In this document: positions 49,498 through 57,888 of the stretch, one piece after another
How positions within the stretch are numbered: the stretch's first letter is position 1
How the letters are laid out: each line of letters starts with the position of its first letter
From: an uncultured Bacteroidales bacterium
Lineage (GTDB): Bacteria; Bacteroidota; Bacteroidia; Bacteroidales; Paludibacteraceae
Direction: 5' to 3'
Length of the DNA stretch: 64,000 bases
NCBI GenBank assembly: GCA_902780235.1
Contig: CACZEL010000011.1
Span: 1-64,000, forward strand
Notes under the pieces: model-generated
The model's database searches: none
What the model was told of the DNA's origin: nothing
The model's input: the letters and a program-made list of their open reading frames with translations, nothing else
Program-made: the position numbers and the translations under genes

Positions 49498-51342
49498 TCA
49501 GAGGGTCGCTCGCAGTAGAAAATGTACATCTGTGCGGGTGGGGATTTGGGCTTTCGAACCATCCCATTTCGGGTGTTTGTCCATGTACCATTTGCGATCG
49601 TAAACGGTCTCGCTAACTCGCAGATAGATAGCCAGTTGCTTGATGATCTGCCACTTCAAACAGAAGTACGCCCGACCACCCAAACCGTACGTCGCCGGAA
49701 TAGAAAACGCATAGAGTACATCGTGCTCGTAGAGATAGATCCGATTGTTCCATTCGCGGGCGTCGAAAGCTTGCAGTCTGAGTCTTAAACTCAGCGGCAC
49801 CCTCGTAAAACTATAGGCGATATCCTGCGCCAAACTCACGCCATAACTCTCCACATAATTCGCATCTGCCGTAGTGCGTAAAGACCAGCCTCCGCGAGAC
49901 CATTCAAACTGTGCGCGGGCGGAGTAGGTGGAGGTGTTGCCTTTCTGGCGCGCACGAAAACGCGTGTCAATCCGCCAATTTTGGCGGATATAGGCAATAT
50001 TCGCGAGCGCATCATAGCCGATGGTGGCGGTGTCATTGCCCAAACCGTACTTGTAGCCGCTGAAATAGAACACATCGCCATACCCGCTGAATCGCCAGTT
50101 CTTAAGCCGCGTGACATCAAAACCCAAGTACCCGCCGTTTTCGTCGCCCAGACGCGAACTCTCGGAGAAAGCATAGCCGTACTCATTGTCAAACCACGGC
50201 GAGTAATAGCGATAGAGCGCGATCAGGCTTACCCCGTCTGTCGGATAAAACCTACTTCCTACTATGGTACCATATCCCCATTCTTTGTTTTGCGACGCGG
50301 CGAACTCGCCAAACAGGTCGAACCAACCGTAGTTATACCGCACGCTGGCACCCAAAACCGCTTGGCGGTACCCTCGAAAATAATGGCGGTTGTATTTGGC
50401 GTTGCGATAGGGATGAATGCTATCCGAATAGATATGCTCCATGCCCGTTAACTGCAACTCTAACTTCTTGTGCCTCAATGTGATATTAGCCCCTACAGCG
50501 TGGTGCCAAGTCGTATCTTTATAGCGGTTCATGGAATACAGCGCGCTTACATCCAAGCGCGTCTGTTTGCCCCATTCCCAGCGAAAAGTGCCACCCGCGC
50601 CATGCAATCCCTCGCCATCTGCCGACGAGTAGTGCCGCAAACCGTTCTTCTGCTGTCCCGCTGAGGCTACGTACATCGATTTGCCCGAATGAAAAACCGG
50701 CGCGATGACCAATCCTTGACCGAAGGACGCCTGAAAATTGCCGCCCACGATGGTATGGACATGTGGCGCAATGTCCTTGAGTTGCAGATAGACGCCGTAC
50801 TGCAGCTCTTCCGCCTTACCGCCTACCGGTCGGCGCAATTGTCCACCAAAACGAACCTTGCGTTTGTAATCAAACCGATACCTTGCTTGCGCATAAACCG
50901 GGTCAGTGCCTTCGAAGGCTTCGATGTTCCGGGCATCGACGCGCGTGATGACCTCGTGCTTGGCCTGCGTGAACACTTCGCGCGCATATATATTATGTTC
51001 GGGTGTACGCGCACTCACGCGCACGAAAGGGATCAAGTCCCGTATCTCATAGTCCGTCAGGCTCGGTATCATCCGCAATTCATACAAACTCTCAAACGGA
51101 TGTTTGTCGGCGTAGGCAAGGATATCATCGATCTGGTGAGGCGAAAGAAAATAGAGTTGCTGCAACTCTTCGTCGCTCGTGTTATTGAGGTCAATCGGGT
51201 TCTCGTTCAGCGCATAGAGATCGGTTTGCAACTGCTCATAATCAACCTCAGAAAACTCCGTCGCCGTATTGAAAATGTCCAGTACAATCTCGTCTAACGA
51301 CAGGTTTGCAACCAATAATATGAGGGCGAGAATCATTTTCAT
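49498..51342 (-). CDS. Helix-hairpin-helix protein with predicted outer-membrane barrel
   Basis: I start at 51,342 (MKMILALILLVANLS, signal peptide); the upstream ORF would enter the promoter. After a short helical part come ComEA-like helix-hairpin-helix motifs (about residues 40-115: NENPIDLNNTSDEELQQLYF, PHQIDDILAYADKH, LRMIPSLTDYEIRDLIPF). The remaining ~500 residues have alternating hydrophobic and aromatic strands ending in an aromatic-rich VHFLLRATL, as in an outer-membrane beta barrel. This domain pair is widespread in Bacteroidetes; a role in DNA uptake or binding at the surface is guessed from the HhH motif only. The promoter box is almost at the start codon, so the mRNA may be leaderless. 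Confidence 0.8.
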   Translation of the reverse strand: MKMILALILLVANLSLDEIVLDIFNTATEFSEVDYEQLQTDLYALNENPIDLNNTSDEELQQLYFLSPHQIDDILAYADKHPFESLYELRMIPSLTDYEIRDLIPFVRVSARTPEHNIYAREVFTQAKHEVITRVDARNIEAFEGTDPVYAQARYRFDYKRKVRFGGQLRRPVGGKAEELQYGVYLQLKDIAPHVHTIVGGNFQASFGQGLVIAPVFHSGKSMYVASAGQQKNGLRHYSSADGEGLHGAGGTFRWEWGKQTRLDVSALYSMNRYKDTTWHHAVGANITLRHKKLELQLTGMEHIYSDSIHPYRNAKYNRHYFRGYRQAVLGASVRYNYGWFDLFGEFAASQNKEWGYGTIVGSRFYPTDGVSLIALYRYYSPWFDNEYGYAFSESSRLGDENGGYLGFDVTRLKNWRFSGYGDVFYFSGYKYGLGNDTATIGYDALANIAYIRQNWRIDTRFRARQKGNTSTYSARAQFEWSRGGWSLRTTADANYVESYGVSLAQDIAYSFTRVPLSLRLRLQAFDAREWNNRIYLYEHDVLYAFSIPATYGLGGRAYFCLKWQIIKQLAIYLRVSETVYDRKWYMDKHPKWDGSKAQIPTRTDVHFLLRATL

Positions 51343-51346
51343 GGTG

Positions 51347-51378
51347 CAAAAGTACAAAAATTCTTGCATATATGCAAA
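51347..51378 (-). promoter_or_regulatory. Bacteroidetes-type promoter of the HhH barrel gene
   Basis: TACTTTTG (51,347-51,354) and TTTG (51,375-51,378) on the minus strand, spacer 20. It overlaps the opposite promoter; the shared centre TTGCATATATGCAA (51,364-51,377) is a palindrome. Confidence 0.8.
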
Positions 51379-51394
51379 ATTTTTACTATCTTTG
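51363..51394 (+). promoter_or_regulatory. Bacteroidetes-type promoter of the flippase-like gene
   Basis: TTG (51,364-51,366), 20 nt, TATCTTTG (51,387-51,394). Confidence 0.8.
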
Positions 51395-51422
51395 CAGCGG
51401 AATTTGTCCAAAATGTCCCCAA

Positions 51423-52283
51423 ATGGACCGAAAACGGATATATCATCTTATCGAATGGGTTGTGGCGCTTGCCGCGTGCGGCTATCTGATTTATCGGATG
51501 GCGATCTATGATGACTATGTGACGCTGTGGGCGACGCTGTCCGATATGTCTTGGTCGCAAATAGCAGCCCTCGTGCTATGCGTGGCATTGATGCCGGTCA
51601 ATATGTCCCTCGAAGCCTGGCGGTGGAGAACGCTTCTCCCTATGTCTTGCCGCGAAGCCCATCAGCAGGTCTATTACTCCAAATTAGCGGGTCTCATTAC
51701 TCCTTGGCGGCTTGGTGAGTATCCCGCGCGAGCCCTCTTGCGCAACGAATGGCCGCAGACGCTCTCCATGGGAGCCGTAGGCTCGGCGACGATGACTTTT
51801 GCTATTGTCCTAGCCGGCCTAGTCTCTCTAGTCATACTAGTCTTTCTAGATCAACTAGTCCAACTAAGCCTCGCCTATTATCTCCTTGTGAGCCTCGTAC
51901 TGATCCTGCTGATTCTGGCGCTTGTTTTTGCTCCGCGACTCTTGCGCCGCTGGGCAGAGGTGTCGCATAAGCTGATCTTGATCTCTACCGCTCAGAGCCT
52001 CGTTCGCCTCGTATGTTGGTGCGTCCAGCTCGCGCTCGTGCTCTATGCGCTGGGAGCCTTTCACCTTTCACTTTTCACCTTTCACCTTTTACCCGTCTAT
52101 TATCTCCTTGTAACCATCACGCCGAATGTTCCGATTGCAGAAGTCGGCGTACGAGGCGCATGGGCGATCATGGTCTTCGGATCGATGAACGCCGCTCTCG
52201 CAGGAGTGCTGCTTTGGGTGATAAATACGCTGTTACCTTGCTTAATTTGGCCTTTTTTAAGAAAATTCCCGCAAAAGAAATAA
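51423..52283 (+). CDS. Flippase-like integral membrane protein (LPG synthase TM / UPF0104 type)
   Basis: I start at 51,423 (MDRKRIYHLIEW), because the earlier ATG lies upstream of the promoter's -7 box. The 286-aa product has about eight hydrophobic helices. The EAWRWRTLLP segment, the LAGLITPWRLGEYPARALL segment (similar to the FxxxxxPxxxGE motif) and the final PNVPIAEVGVRGAWAIMVFG match the lysylphosphatidylglycerol synthase transmembrane family. Such proteins move or modify lipids; the substrate is unknown. Two repeat arrays (51,810 and 52,058) fall in hydrophobic segments and were tolerated there. Confidence 0.8.
   Translation: MDRKRIYHLIEWVVALAACGYLIYRMAIYDDYVTLWATLSDMSWSQIAALVLCVALMPVNMSLEAWRWRTLLPMSCREAHQQVYYSKLAGLITPWRLGEYPARALLRNEWPQTLSMGAVGSATMTFAIVLAGLVSLVILVFLDQLVQLSLAYYLLVSLVLILLILALVFAPRLLRRWAEVSHKLILISTAQSLVRLVCWCVQLALVLYALGAFHLSLFTFHLLPVYYLLVTITPNVPIAEVGVRGAWAIMVFGSMNAALAGVLLWVINTLLPCLIWPFLRKFPQKK
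51810..51872. repeat. Degenerate nonamer array inside the flippase-like gene (CTAGTCNNN)
   Basis: Seven 9-nt units: CTAGCCGGC, CTAGTCTCT, CTAGTCATA, CTAGTCTTT, CTAGATCAA, CTAGTCCAA, CTAAGCCTC. Being in frame, they read L-x-x repeats inside a membrane helix, but all use CTA for leucine. Confidence 0.85.
52058..52092. repeat. Degenerate heptamer array inside the flippase-like gene (CTTTCAC-type)
   Basis: Units CTTTCAC, CTTTCAC, TTTTCAC, CTTTCAC, CTTTTAC; same family as the tamB array at 31,075. Confidence 0.85.
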
Positions 52284-52320
52284 TCGTTTTATGAAATAAA
52301 TAAGAAAAAAAGAAAAATAA

Positions 52321-52352
52321 TTTGCATATATGCGGAATTTTTTGTAAATTTG
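52321..52352 (+). promoter_or_regulatory. Bacteroidetes-type promoter of malQ
   Basis: TTTG (52,321-52,324), 20 nt, TAAATTTG (52,345-52,352). Confidence 0.8.
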
Positions 52353-52362
52353 CAGCGATTTT

Positions 52363-52402
52363 CGTTATAACGTTATAACGTAATGACGAGATGACGACGA
52401 AT
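52363..52402. repeat. Degenerate octamer array in the malQ leader
   Basis: Five 8-nt units: CGTTATAA, CGTTATAA, CGTAATGA, CGAGATGA, CGACGAAT. The array starts ten bases after the promoter -7 box, so it is in the transcript leader. Confidence 0.8.
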
Positions 52403-52422
52403 ACTAACTAATACACAATATC

Positions 52423-55026
52423 ATGAACATCAATTTTCAAATTCATTATCGTGCCGAGTATGGGCAATCTTTGTGCGTGATTGAGATGCAAGAGTCCATT
52501 TTGGGTTGGACTGAACGCGATCCGCTGGTACTTAACTGCCAAGGAACCGATTTCTGGCAAGTCAATGTGCCCGTTAGCGATTTCGCAGGCAGTATTCAGT
52601 ACAAGTACGCCATCCGCGTAGGCGAAGGTCAGTACATCTATGAGGCAGGTGAACCGCGTACGCTGACGCTCAAGGCTGCGGACAAGAACCTTGTCATTCG
52701 CGACGCTTGGCAGGCCAGTACCTACGAGGACTCGTTCTACACAACAGTCTTCTTGAAGTCGCTCTTCGCGCGTCATAATCCTGCGAAAGCGAAAGCTCCG
52801 AAAGGTAACATCCGTTTCTCGATCGACCTGCCGCAGATCCTGCCGACACAAGGTGTCGCTATCATCGGTAACTGCGCAGAACTTGGCGATTGGAACCCGG
52901 ATAACAAGCTCGTCATGAACGACGCGGAGTTCCCGCTTTGGCGTGCCGACATCATGGTGAAGGGACAGGATATCGTGGAATATAAGTACGTCGTTTATGA
53001 TCTCAAAACCGGCGCCGTAGTGGATACCGAATGGGGCGAGAACCGCCAGATATGGGGTATCGGTAAGGGTCAGGTGATCTATCAGAACGACCGTGCTTTC
53101 CGTCGTACTCAACCTCGTTGGAAAGGCGCAGGCGTAGCTGTGCCTGTCTTCTCGCTCCGTACGGACGAAGGCTTTGGTATCGGTGAGTTCCAAGACCTGA
53201 AGAAGATGGCCGATTGGGCTGCATCAACCGGGCAGAAGATGATCCAGACGCTGCCGATCAATGATACCACGTTGAGACATAATAACTTAGATAGCTATCC
53301 GTACAATGCCGTTTCCGTCTTTGCGCTTCATCCGATCTACATCAATATCGAGAAGATGGGTCGTCTGACGCCGGCGCAGAAGAAGAAATACGAGGCGCAG
53401 AAGGCTGAACTCAATGCCCTCACATTTGCGGACTATCAGAATGTCTATGACGCGAAGATGGTGTTCTTCAAAGCGCTGTACAAGCAAGACAAAGATGCCC
53501 TCTTCAGTTCGGAGGAGTACAAGGCATTCATCAAGAAGAACGACAGCTGGCTCGAGCCGTACGCTGAGTTCCTGCACAAACGCGACAAACAGCCGAAAGA
53601 TTTCTATAAGTTCCTCCAGTTCCATGCGGACAAGCAACTCGCTGACGCGGTCGCTTATGCGCACTCGATCGGCGTAGCGATGAAGGGTGATATACCTATC
53701 GGCATCAGCCCTGACTCCGTTGATGCAGCCGTTTATCCGGAACTGTTCAACCTCGATGCTTCTGCCGGCGCACCGCCCGATGATTTCTCCATCAGCGGAC
53801 AGAACTGGGGCTTCCCGACTTATAACTGGGACGAGATGGCAAAAGACAACTTCGGTTGGTGGCAACGTCGTTTCCAGAAGATGCAGGACTATTTCGATGC
53901 TTACCGTGTCGATCATATCCTCGGTTTCTTCCGTATCTGGCAAATGCGCAAGCAGGATGTTTGGGGACTCTGCGGACATTTCGTTCCGGCTCTCCCGTAC
54001 TCGTATGACGACCTCTGCGCACAGGGCGTTTGCCTCGATTGGGACCGCATGACCAAGCCCTATATCCGTTCGAACTTCTTGGGCGATGTCCTTGGTTTTG
54101 ATACGGAATGGGCAAAACAGAATGCACTCAATACCAACGATGGGTATGTATATTGGTTCAAGCCTGAGTTTGACACCCAAGTCAAAGTGCAAGAATGGGC
54201 GGATCGTCTGCTGGGCGATGAGAAACAACTCAAAGCCAGCGGTCTGAGCGAAGCAGCAGTTCATAATATCTGCAACGGTCTGATCTACCTGCATTGCGAA
54301 GTGCTGATGGTGGAAGACCAGAAGCGTCCGGGATGGTTGCACCCGCGTATCTCCATCTATCAGAGTCACTCGTTCAATGAACTCTACAGCGATCAGAAAG
54401 AGGTACTGATGCGAATCTACAACGAGTATTTCTTCCGTCGTCATACCCAGTTCTGGCGTGACTCCGCTATGCGTAAGTTACCGACCCTGATCCATTCGAC
54501 CCACATGCTTTGTTGCGGTGAGGACCTTGGTATGGTTCCGGCTTGTGTACCTGACGTAATGCACGAGTTGCAGATCCTGAGTCTCGAGATCCAACGAATG
54601 CCGAAAGATCCAACGGTTAAGTTCGCTCACCCGGCTGACGCTCCGTATCAATCCGTTTGTACGACCGGTACGCACGACATGAATCCGCTTCGCGCTTGGT
54701 GGGAAGAGGATCGCGCCGTGACCCAGCGTTTCTACAACGAACAGATGGGTTGGTGGGGAGATGCTCCGAAGGAGATGAGTCCGGAGATCGCCGAGTTCAT
54801 TATCAACCAGCACATGTACAGTCCTGCTATGTGGACCATTCTCCCGCTGCAAGACTGGCTGGCGATCGATGGTGACGTACGTCTCAAAGACCAGTTCGCT
54901 GATCGTATCAACGTACCGGCTAACCCGCGCCATTTCTGGAACTACAGAATGCACCTCAGCCTCGAGGACTTGATGCAATGCAAGAACTTGAATGAGAAAA
55001 TCAAAAAGCTGACAAGCGTTCGCTAA
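52423..55026 (+). CDS. malQ: 4-alpha-glucanotransferase with two N-terminal starch-binding domains (GH77)
   Basis: The enzyme transfers alpha-1,4 glucan segments between maltodextrins (amylomaltase). The 867-aa product has two CBM20 domains (about 1-115 and 125-245; VAIIGNCAELGDWNP, VEYKYVVYDL) and then the GH77 barrel with DAYRVDHILGFFRIW (near 490; D of RVDH region as nucleophile), CGEDLGMVP (near 698) and TGTHDMNPLRAW (near 745). This long form is typical of Bacteroidetes. It is monocistronic behind a promoter and fits with the pullulanase at 19 kb. Its 3' end overlaps the convergent ispH by 26 bases. Confidence 0.95.
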   Translation: MNINFQIHYRAEYGQSLCVIEMQESILGWTERDPLVLNCQGTDFWQVNVPVSDFAGSIQYKYAIRVGEGQYIYEAGEPRTLTLKAADKNLVIRDAWQASTYEDSFYTTVFLKSLFARHNPAKAKAPKGNIRFSIDLPQILPTQGVAIIGNCAELGDWNPDNKLVMNDAEFPLWRADIMVKGQDIVEYKYVVYDLKTGAVVDTEWGENRQIWGIGKGQVIYQNDRAFRRTQPRWKGAGVAVPVFSLRTDEGFGIGEFQDLKKMADWAASTGQKMIQTLPINDTTLRHNNLDSYPYNAVSVFALHPIYINIEKMGRLTPAQKKKYEAQKAELNALTFADYQNVYDAKMVFFKALYKQDKDALFSSEEYKAFIKKNDSWLEPYAEFLHKRDKQPKDFYKFLQFHADKQLADAVAYAHSIGVAMKGDIPIGISPDSVDAAVYPELFNLDASAGAPPDDFSISGQNWGFPTYNWDEMAKDNFGWWQRRFQKMQDYFDAYRVDHILGFFRIWQMRKQDVWGLCGHFVPALPYSYDDLCAQGVCLDWDRMTKPYIRSNFLGDVLGFDTEWAKQNALNTNDGYVYWFKPEFDTQVKVQEWADRLLGDEKQLKASGLSEAAVHNICNGLIYLHCEVLMVEDQKRPGWLHPRISIYQSHSFNELYSDQKEVLMRIYNEYFFRRHTQFWRDSAMRKLPTLIHSTHMLCCGEDLGMVPACVPDVMHELQILSLEIQRMPKDPTVKFAHPADAPYQSVCTTGTHDMNPLRAWWEEDRAVTQRFYNEQMGWWGDAPKEMSPEIAEFIINQHMYSPAMWTILPLQDWLAIDGDVRLKDQFADRINVPANPRHFWNYRMHLSLEDLMQCKNLNEKIKKLTSVR

Positions 55027-55903
55027 CAGCTTCCATAAGCCAAAGCGGCGTACTCGTCGCACCACAGATCCCGATCTTTAGGTCGGGATTTGTGTTTGAT
55101 AAATTTGAAATTTGAAATTTGAAATCATCAATCTCTTCCGCGCTACTCACGAAATACGTGCGTTCGTTGGCTTCTTTGCAATGATTGAACAGCACTTTCG
55201 CATTGCTGCTCTTTGTGCCGCCGACGAAGAAGACGATGTCATTGGCTTTCGCAAACGCCTGGAGTTGAGCCACGCGATTGGCCACGTTGCGGCAAATCGT
55301 GTCGTGGTATTCTAGTCGGGATTCCGTTATCCCGTTATCACGGTATACCGAAAGAATCTTTTCGACCAATTCCTGAAATCCCTCTACGCTCTTAGTCGTT
55401 TGCGAGAAGAGATAGATGGGGCGTTGGAAATCGAGACGATCAAGTTGATGGGTGTTCTCAATGACGATAGCCGTGTTATTCGTCTGACCTTGCAAACCGA
55501 TCACTTCCGCGTGACCGGGCTTGCCGTAGATGACGATCTGCGGCGGAACGGCTTCATCGTTCTTATGCGCCTCATAGCAGGCACGAATACGATCTTGGAG
55601 TTTTTTGACGACCGGACAGGTCGCGTCGATGACTTCTATCCCGCGTTGTTGCGCGATCCAATACGTGCTCGGCGGTTCTCCGTGTGCCCTCAAGAGTACC
55701 CGCGAATGAGCGGGTAGGGTACGCAGGTCATCATAATCGATGGTAGCCAGCCCTTTCATCTCCAGCCGAGCCACCTCTTGACCATTATGCACGATATCGC
55801 CCAAGCAATAAAGCGAACCTTTCTCCAGTTCGCTCTCTGCTGCTTGGATAGCACGCGTCACACCAAAACAGAATCCACTATGGTCGTCAATAGAAATCTT
55901 CAA
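55001..55903 (-). CDS. ispH: 4-hydroxy-3-methylbut-2-enyl diphosphate reductase
   Basis: IspH makes IPP and DMAPP in the last step of the MEP isoprenoid pathway, using a [4Fe-4S] cluster. The 300-aa product has the three expected cysteines: C12 (SGFCFGVTRAI), the one in IDATCPVVKK (near 95) and the one in EYHDTICRNVANR (near 200). The family motifs AHGEPPSTYW and VGGTKSSNAKVLF are present. It is the last gene of porQ-cmk-ispH. A heptamer array (55,095) codes for a short KFQISNLSN stretch near the C-terminus. Confidence 0.97.
   Translation of the reverse strand: MKISIDDHSGFCFGVTRAIQAAESELEKGSLYCLGDIVHNGQEVARLEMKGLATIDYDDLRTLPAHSRVLLRAHGEPPSTYWIAQQRGIEVIDATCPVVKKLQDRIRACYEAHKNDEAVPPQIVIYGKPGHAEVIGLQGQTNNTAIVIENTHQLDRLDFQRPIYLFSQTTKSVEGFQELVEKILSVYRDNGITESRLEYHDTICRNVANRVAQLQAFAKANDIVFFVGGTKSSNAKVLFNHCKEANERTYFVSSAEEIDDFKFQISNLSNTNPDLKIGICGATSTPLWLMEAVSERLSAF
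55095..55128. repeat. Degenerate heptamer array inside ispH (AAATTTG-type)
   Basis: AAATTTG three times (55,101-55,121) with flanking variants TTTGAT and AAATCAT. It sits in a variable loop close to the C-terminus. Confidence 0.8.
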
Positions 55904-55928
55904 TTTTCAATCTCCAATCTTCAATGAT
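55894..55928. repeat. Degenerate heptamer array between cmk and ispH
   Basis: Five 7-nt units: AAATCTT, CAATTTT, CAATCTC, CAATCTT, CAATGAT. It covers the ispH start and cmk stop codons. Confidence 0.8.
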
Positions 55929-56589
55929 TTACGGCTTTGTCAAAAAGCCCGTAAATCACGTTCATCTGCTCTTCGCGCGTCATACTGCTGTTATCCACTA
56001 CGATGGCATCTTCCGCTTGACGAAGCGGCGACTCCGCACGATGGGTGTCCCGATAATCGCGATCGTTGACGTCAGCGAGCACAGCTTCGAAATCAGGCTT
56101 CTCGCCTTTCTCAACCAACTCGTCATATCGGCGTTGCGCACGCACTTCAGGACTTGCCGTGAGGAAGAGCTTCAGTTCAGCCTTCGGAAAAACGACCGTT
56201 CCGATATCGCGACCGTCCATCACGATACCCTTCGCTTCGCCCATCTTCTGCTGCTGAGCCACCAGGAAAGCACGCACCTCTTTGATCTGCGAGATACGGG
56301 AAGCAGCATTGCCGACCTCCAAGGTACGAATGAAACCCTCTACATCTTCGCCGTTCAGCGTCACGTGTTGGGCACCATCCACCAGCACGAAGCCTACCTC
56401 AATCTGCGGCAAGGCTGCGATGATAGCGGCATCGTCGGTCAGACCGTTACGCAAGGTAAACAACGCGATCGCGCGATACATCGCGCCGGTGTCCACGTAA
56501 GTGTAACCGGCGTATTTCGCCAGTGCCTTTGCAATCGTCGATTTACCGCAAGACGAATAGCCGTCAATAGCAACAATAATCTTTTTCAT
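55921..56589 (-). CDS. cmk: Cytidylate kinase
   Basis: Cmk phosphorylates CMP and dCMP. The 222-aa product has the P-loop DGYSSCGKSTIAKAL (residues 8-22), the nucleotide-binding YVDTGAMYRAIALF, the DGRDIGTVVFPKAELKLFL motif, and RRYDELVEKGEKPDFEAVLADVNDRD with the usual lid arginines. Length is standard. It lies between porQ and ispH, a gene order seen in other Bacteroidales. Confidence 0.96.
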   Translation of the reverse strand: MKKIIVAIDGYSSCGKSTIAKALAKYAGYTYVDTGAMYRAIALFTLRNGLTDDAAIIAALPQIEVGFVLVDGAQHVTLNGEDVEGFIRTLEVGNAASRISQIKEVRAFLVAQQQKMGEAKGIVMDGRDIGTVVFPKAELKLFLTASPEVRAQRRYDELVEKGEKPDFEAVLADVNDRDYRDTHRAESPLRQAEDAIVVDNSSMTREEQMNVIYGLFDKAVNH

Positions 56590-56623
56590 ATAAATGCTTT
56601 TTCTTTCGACTTTTATCTTTCGA

Positions 56624-57730
56624 CTACTTTAGCATCGAATTTATATCTATTGTGATTCCCGCCTGGTAGGAGAAATTGGATTTGGTCAACTGACTGATCG
56701 CAAACCCGACGCGCACTTGTTTGATCTTGACACCCGCGCCCAAAGCAAAACCGGCTAAGGAACGCTGATCGATCAAGTTGAGCTCCGCCCGACGGCGGTG
56801 GTTATAACTGAACGCGATATAGAATTTCTCGCTCTTCGGCACGACCTCCAGACTCCAGATCGTGTGGCGGAAAAGCATGTCGTACCATTTGACATCGTGC
56901 GGGATATATTCGCCTTTGGTGGGATCCTTGTCCAGACTCGTCCATTCGTAGTTCAGGTACCACGTCTGCATGTTATGGATCTGCAGGTGGAAACGCAAAG
57001 GCGCATGTTTCACGCGATAGGTCAGGCCGAGTTGCAGATTCAGCGGCAGCATCTCATGGTTCGAACCGCCTTCCTCGGAGTAGAAGCCCTTCAACTGCCA
57101 GCCTATATTGGCCAATACCAGACCCATCTGGAAGGTGGAGTCTTTGGTTTGGAAATGGGCACCTACATCGGCGCCGAGCGCAAACGAACTGTACGCCTCG
57201 TAGATGCTATAGACCGGCTTGAGCGTGATACCTACTTTCCAGCACGGGTGCAACTGGCGCGCGTACATGACATCCACTAATATATCGCGCGCGCCGAAAG
57301 AACCTCCGGTCAGGTTTCCGTCCATGTCGGCATATTGCATCTTACCGTAATCCAGGTAATGAATACCTACAGCGAAATAGTTGGGTTTGTCCGGTTCGCC
57401 GTCTTTAGCCGGCTCGATCTTCGAGCGACCGAAGTTATGTCCATACAACGCAGAACCGAACATCGTGCCCGGCAGGTAATACGAATAATTGAGTTGGAGC
57501 ACCATGTGACTTTGCTCGTGCAGCAGGGCAGGATTGCACATGCCCATCGAGATGTCTCCGTCGCTCAAACTCACATTGCTGCCACCCAAGGCATTGAGAC
57601 GCGAGGACACCGGCAGACTCATAAATGAGAACACCGATCGGCCTGCGTTAGACACCTGCGCTTGCGCTTTTAGGCTAACAGCTAACAGCCAAAAGCCAAC
57701 AGCTAATATGATAAGTCCATACTTCCGCAT
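56624..57730 (-). CDS. porQ: Type IX secretion system protein PorQ-like
   Basis: I start at 57,730 (MRKYGLIILAVGFWLL, signal peptide), since the longer ORF would include the promoter. The 368-aa mature part has the family pattern: SVFSFMSLPVSSRLNALGGSN, GDISMGMCNPALL, then repeating strands (MVLQLNYSYYLPGTMFGSALY), ending AISQLTKSNFSYQAG. PorQ is an outer-membrane component needed for type IX secretion in Porphyromonas. The porQ-cmk-ispH order supports the call. The gene implies that this organism uses T9SS for the large secreted proteins in the window. Confidence 0.85.
   Translation of the reverse strand: MRKYGLIILAVGFWLLAVSLKAQAQVSNAGRSVFSFMSLPVSSRLNALGGSNVSLSDGDISMGMCNPALLHEQSHMVLQLNYSYYLPGTMFGSALYGHNFGRSKIEPAKDGEPDKPNYFAVGIHYLDYGKMQYADMDGNLTGGSFGARDILVDVMYARQLHPCWKVGITLKPVYSIYEAYSSFALGADVGAHFQTKDSTFQMGLVLANIGWQLKGFYSEEGGSNHEMLPLNLQLGLTYRVKHAPLRFHLQIHNMQTWYLNYEWTSLDKDPTKGEYIPHDVKWYDMLFRHTIWSLEVVPKSEKFYIAFSYNHRRRAELNLIDQRSLAGFALGAGVKIKQVRVGFAISQLTKSNFSYQAGITIDINSMLK
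57673..57707. repeat. Degenerate heptamer array inside the porQ signal peptide
   Basis: Five 7-nt units: GGCTAAC, AGCTAAC, AGCCAAA, AGCCAAC, AGCTAAT. It codes for most of the hydrophobic core of the signal peptide. Confidence 0.8.
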
Positions 57731-57744
57731 TTTAAAATCGACTG

Positions 57745-57776
57745 CAAAGGTACAACAAAAATTGCATATATGCAAG
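57745..57776 (-). promoter_or_regulatory. Bacteroidetes-type promoter of porQ-cmk-ispH
   Basis: TACCTTTG (57,745-57,752) and TTG (57,773-57,775) on the minus strand, spacer 20. Confidence 0.8.
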
Positions 57777-57792
57777 TTTTTGTGCTTTTTTT

Positions 57793-57824
57793 CTTGTGTA
57801 TATCATTTTTTTTTTGTACCTTTG
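57793..57824 (+). promoter_or_regulatory. Bacteroidetes-type promoter of the fumarate reductase operon
   Basis: TTG (57,794-57,796), 20 nt, TACCTTTG (57,817-57,824); start codon at 57,889. Confidence 0.85.
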
Positions 57825-57888
57825 CAGCCGCAAAGGTTTTTGACAAACACAAAACAAACTTAAATATTATCAAAAACAAACAATTTTT

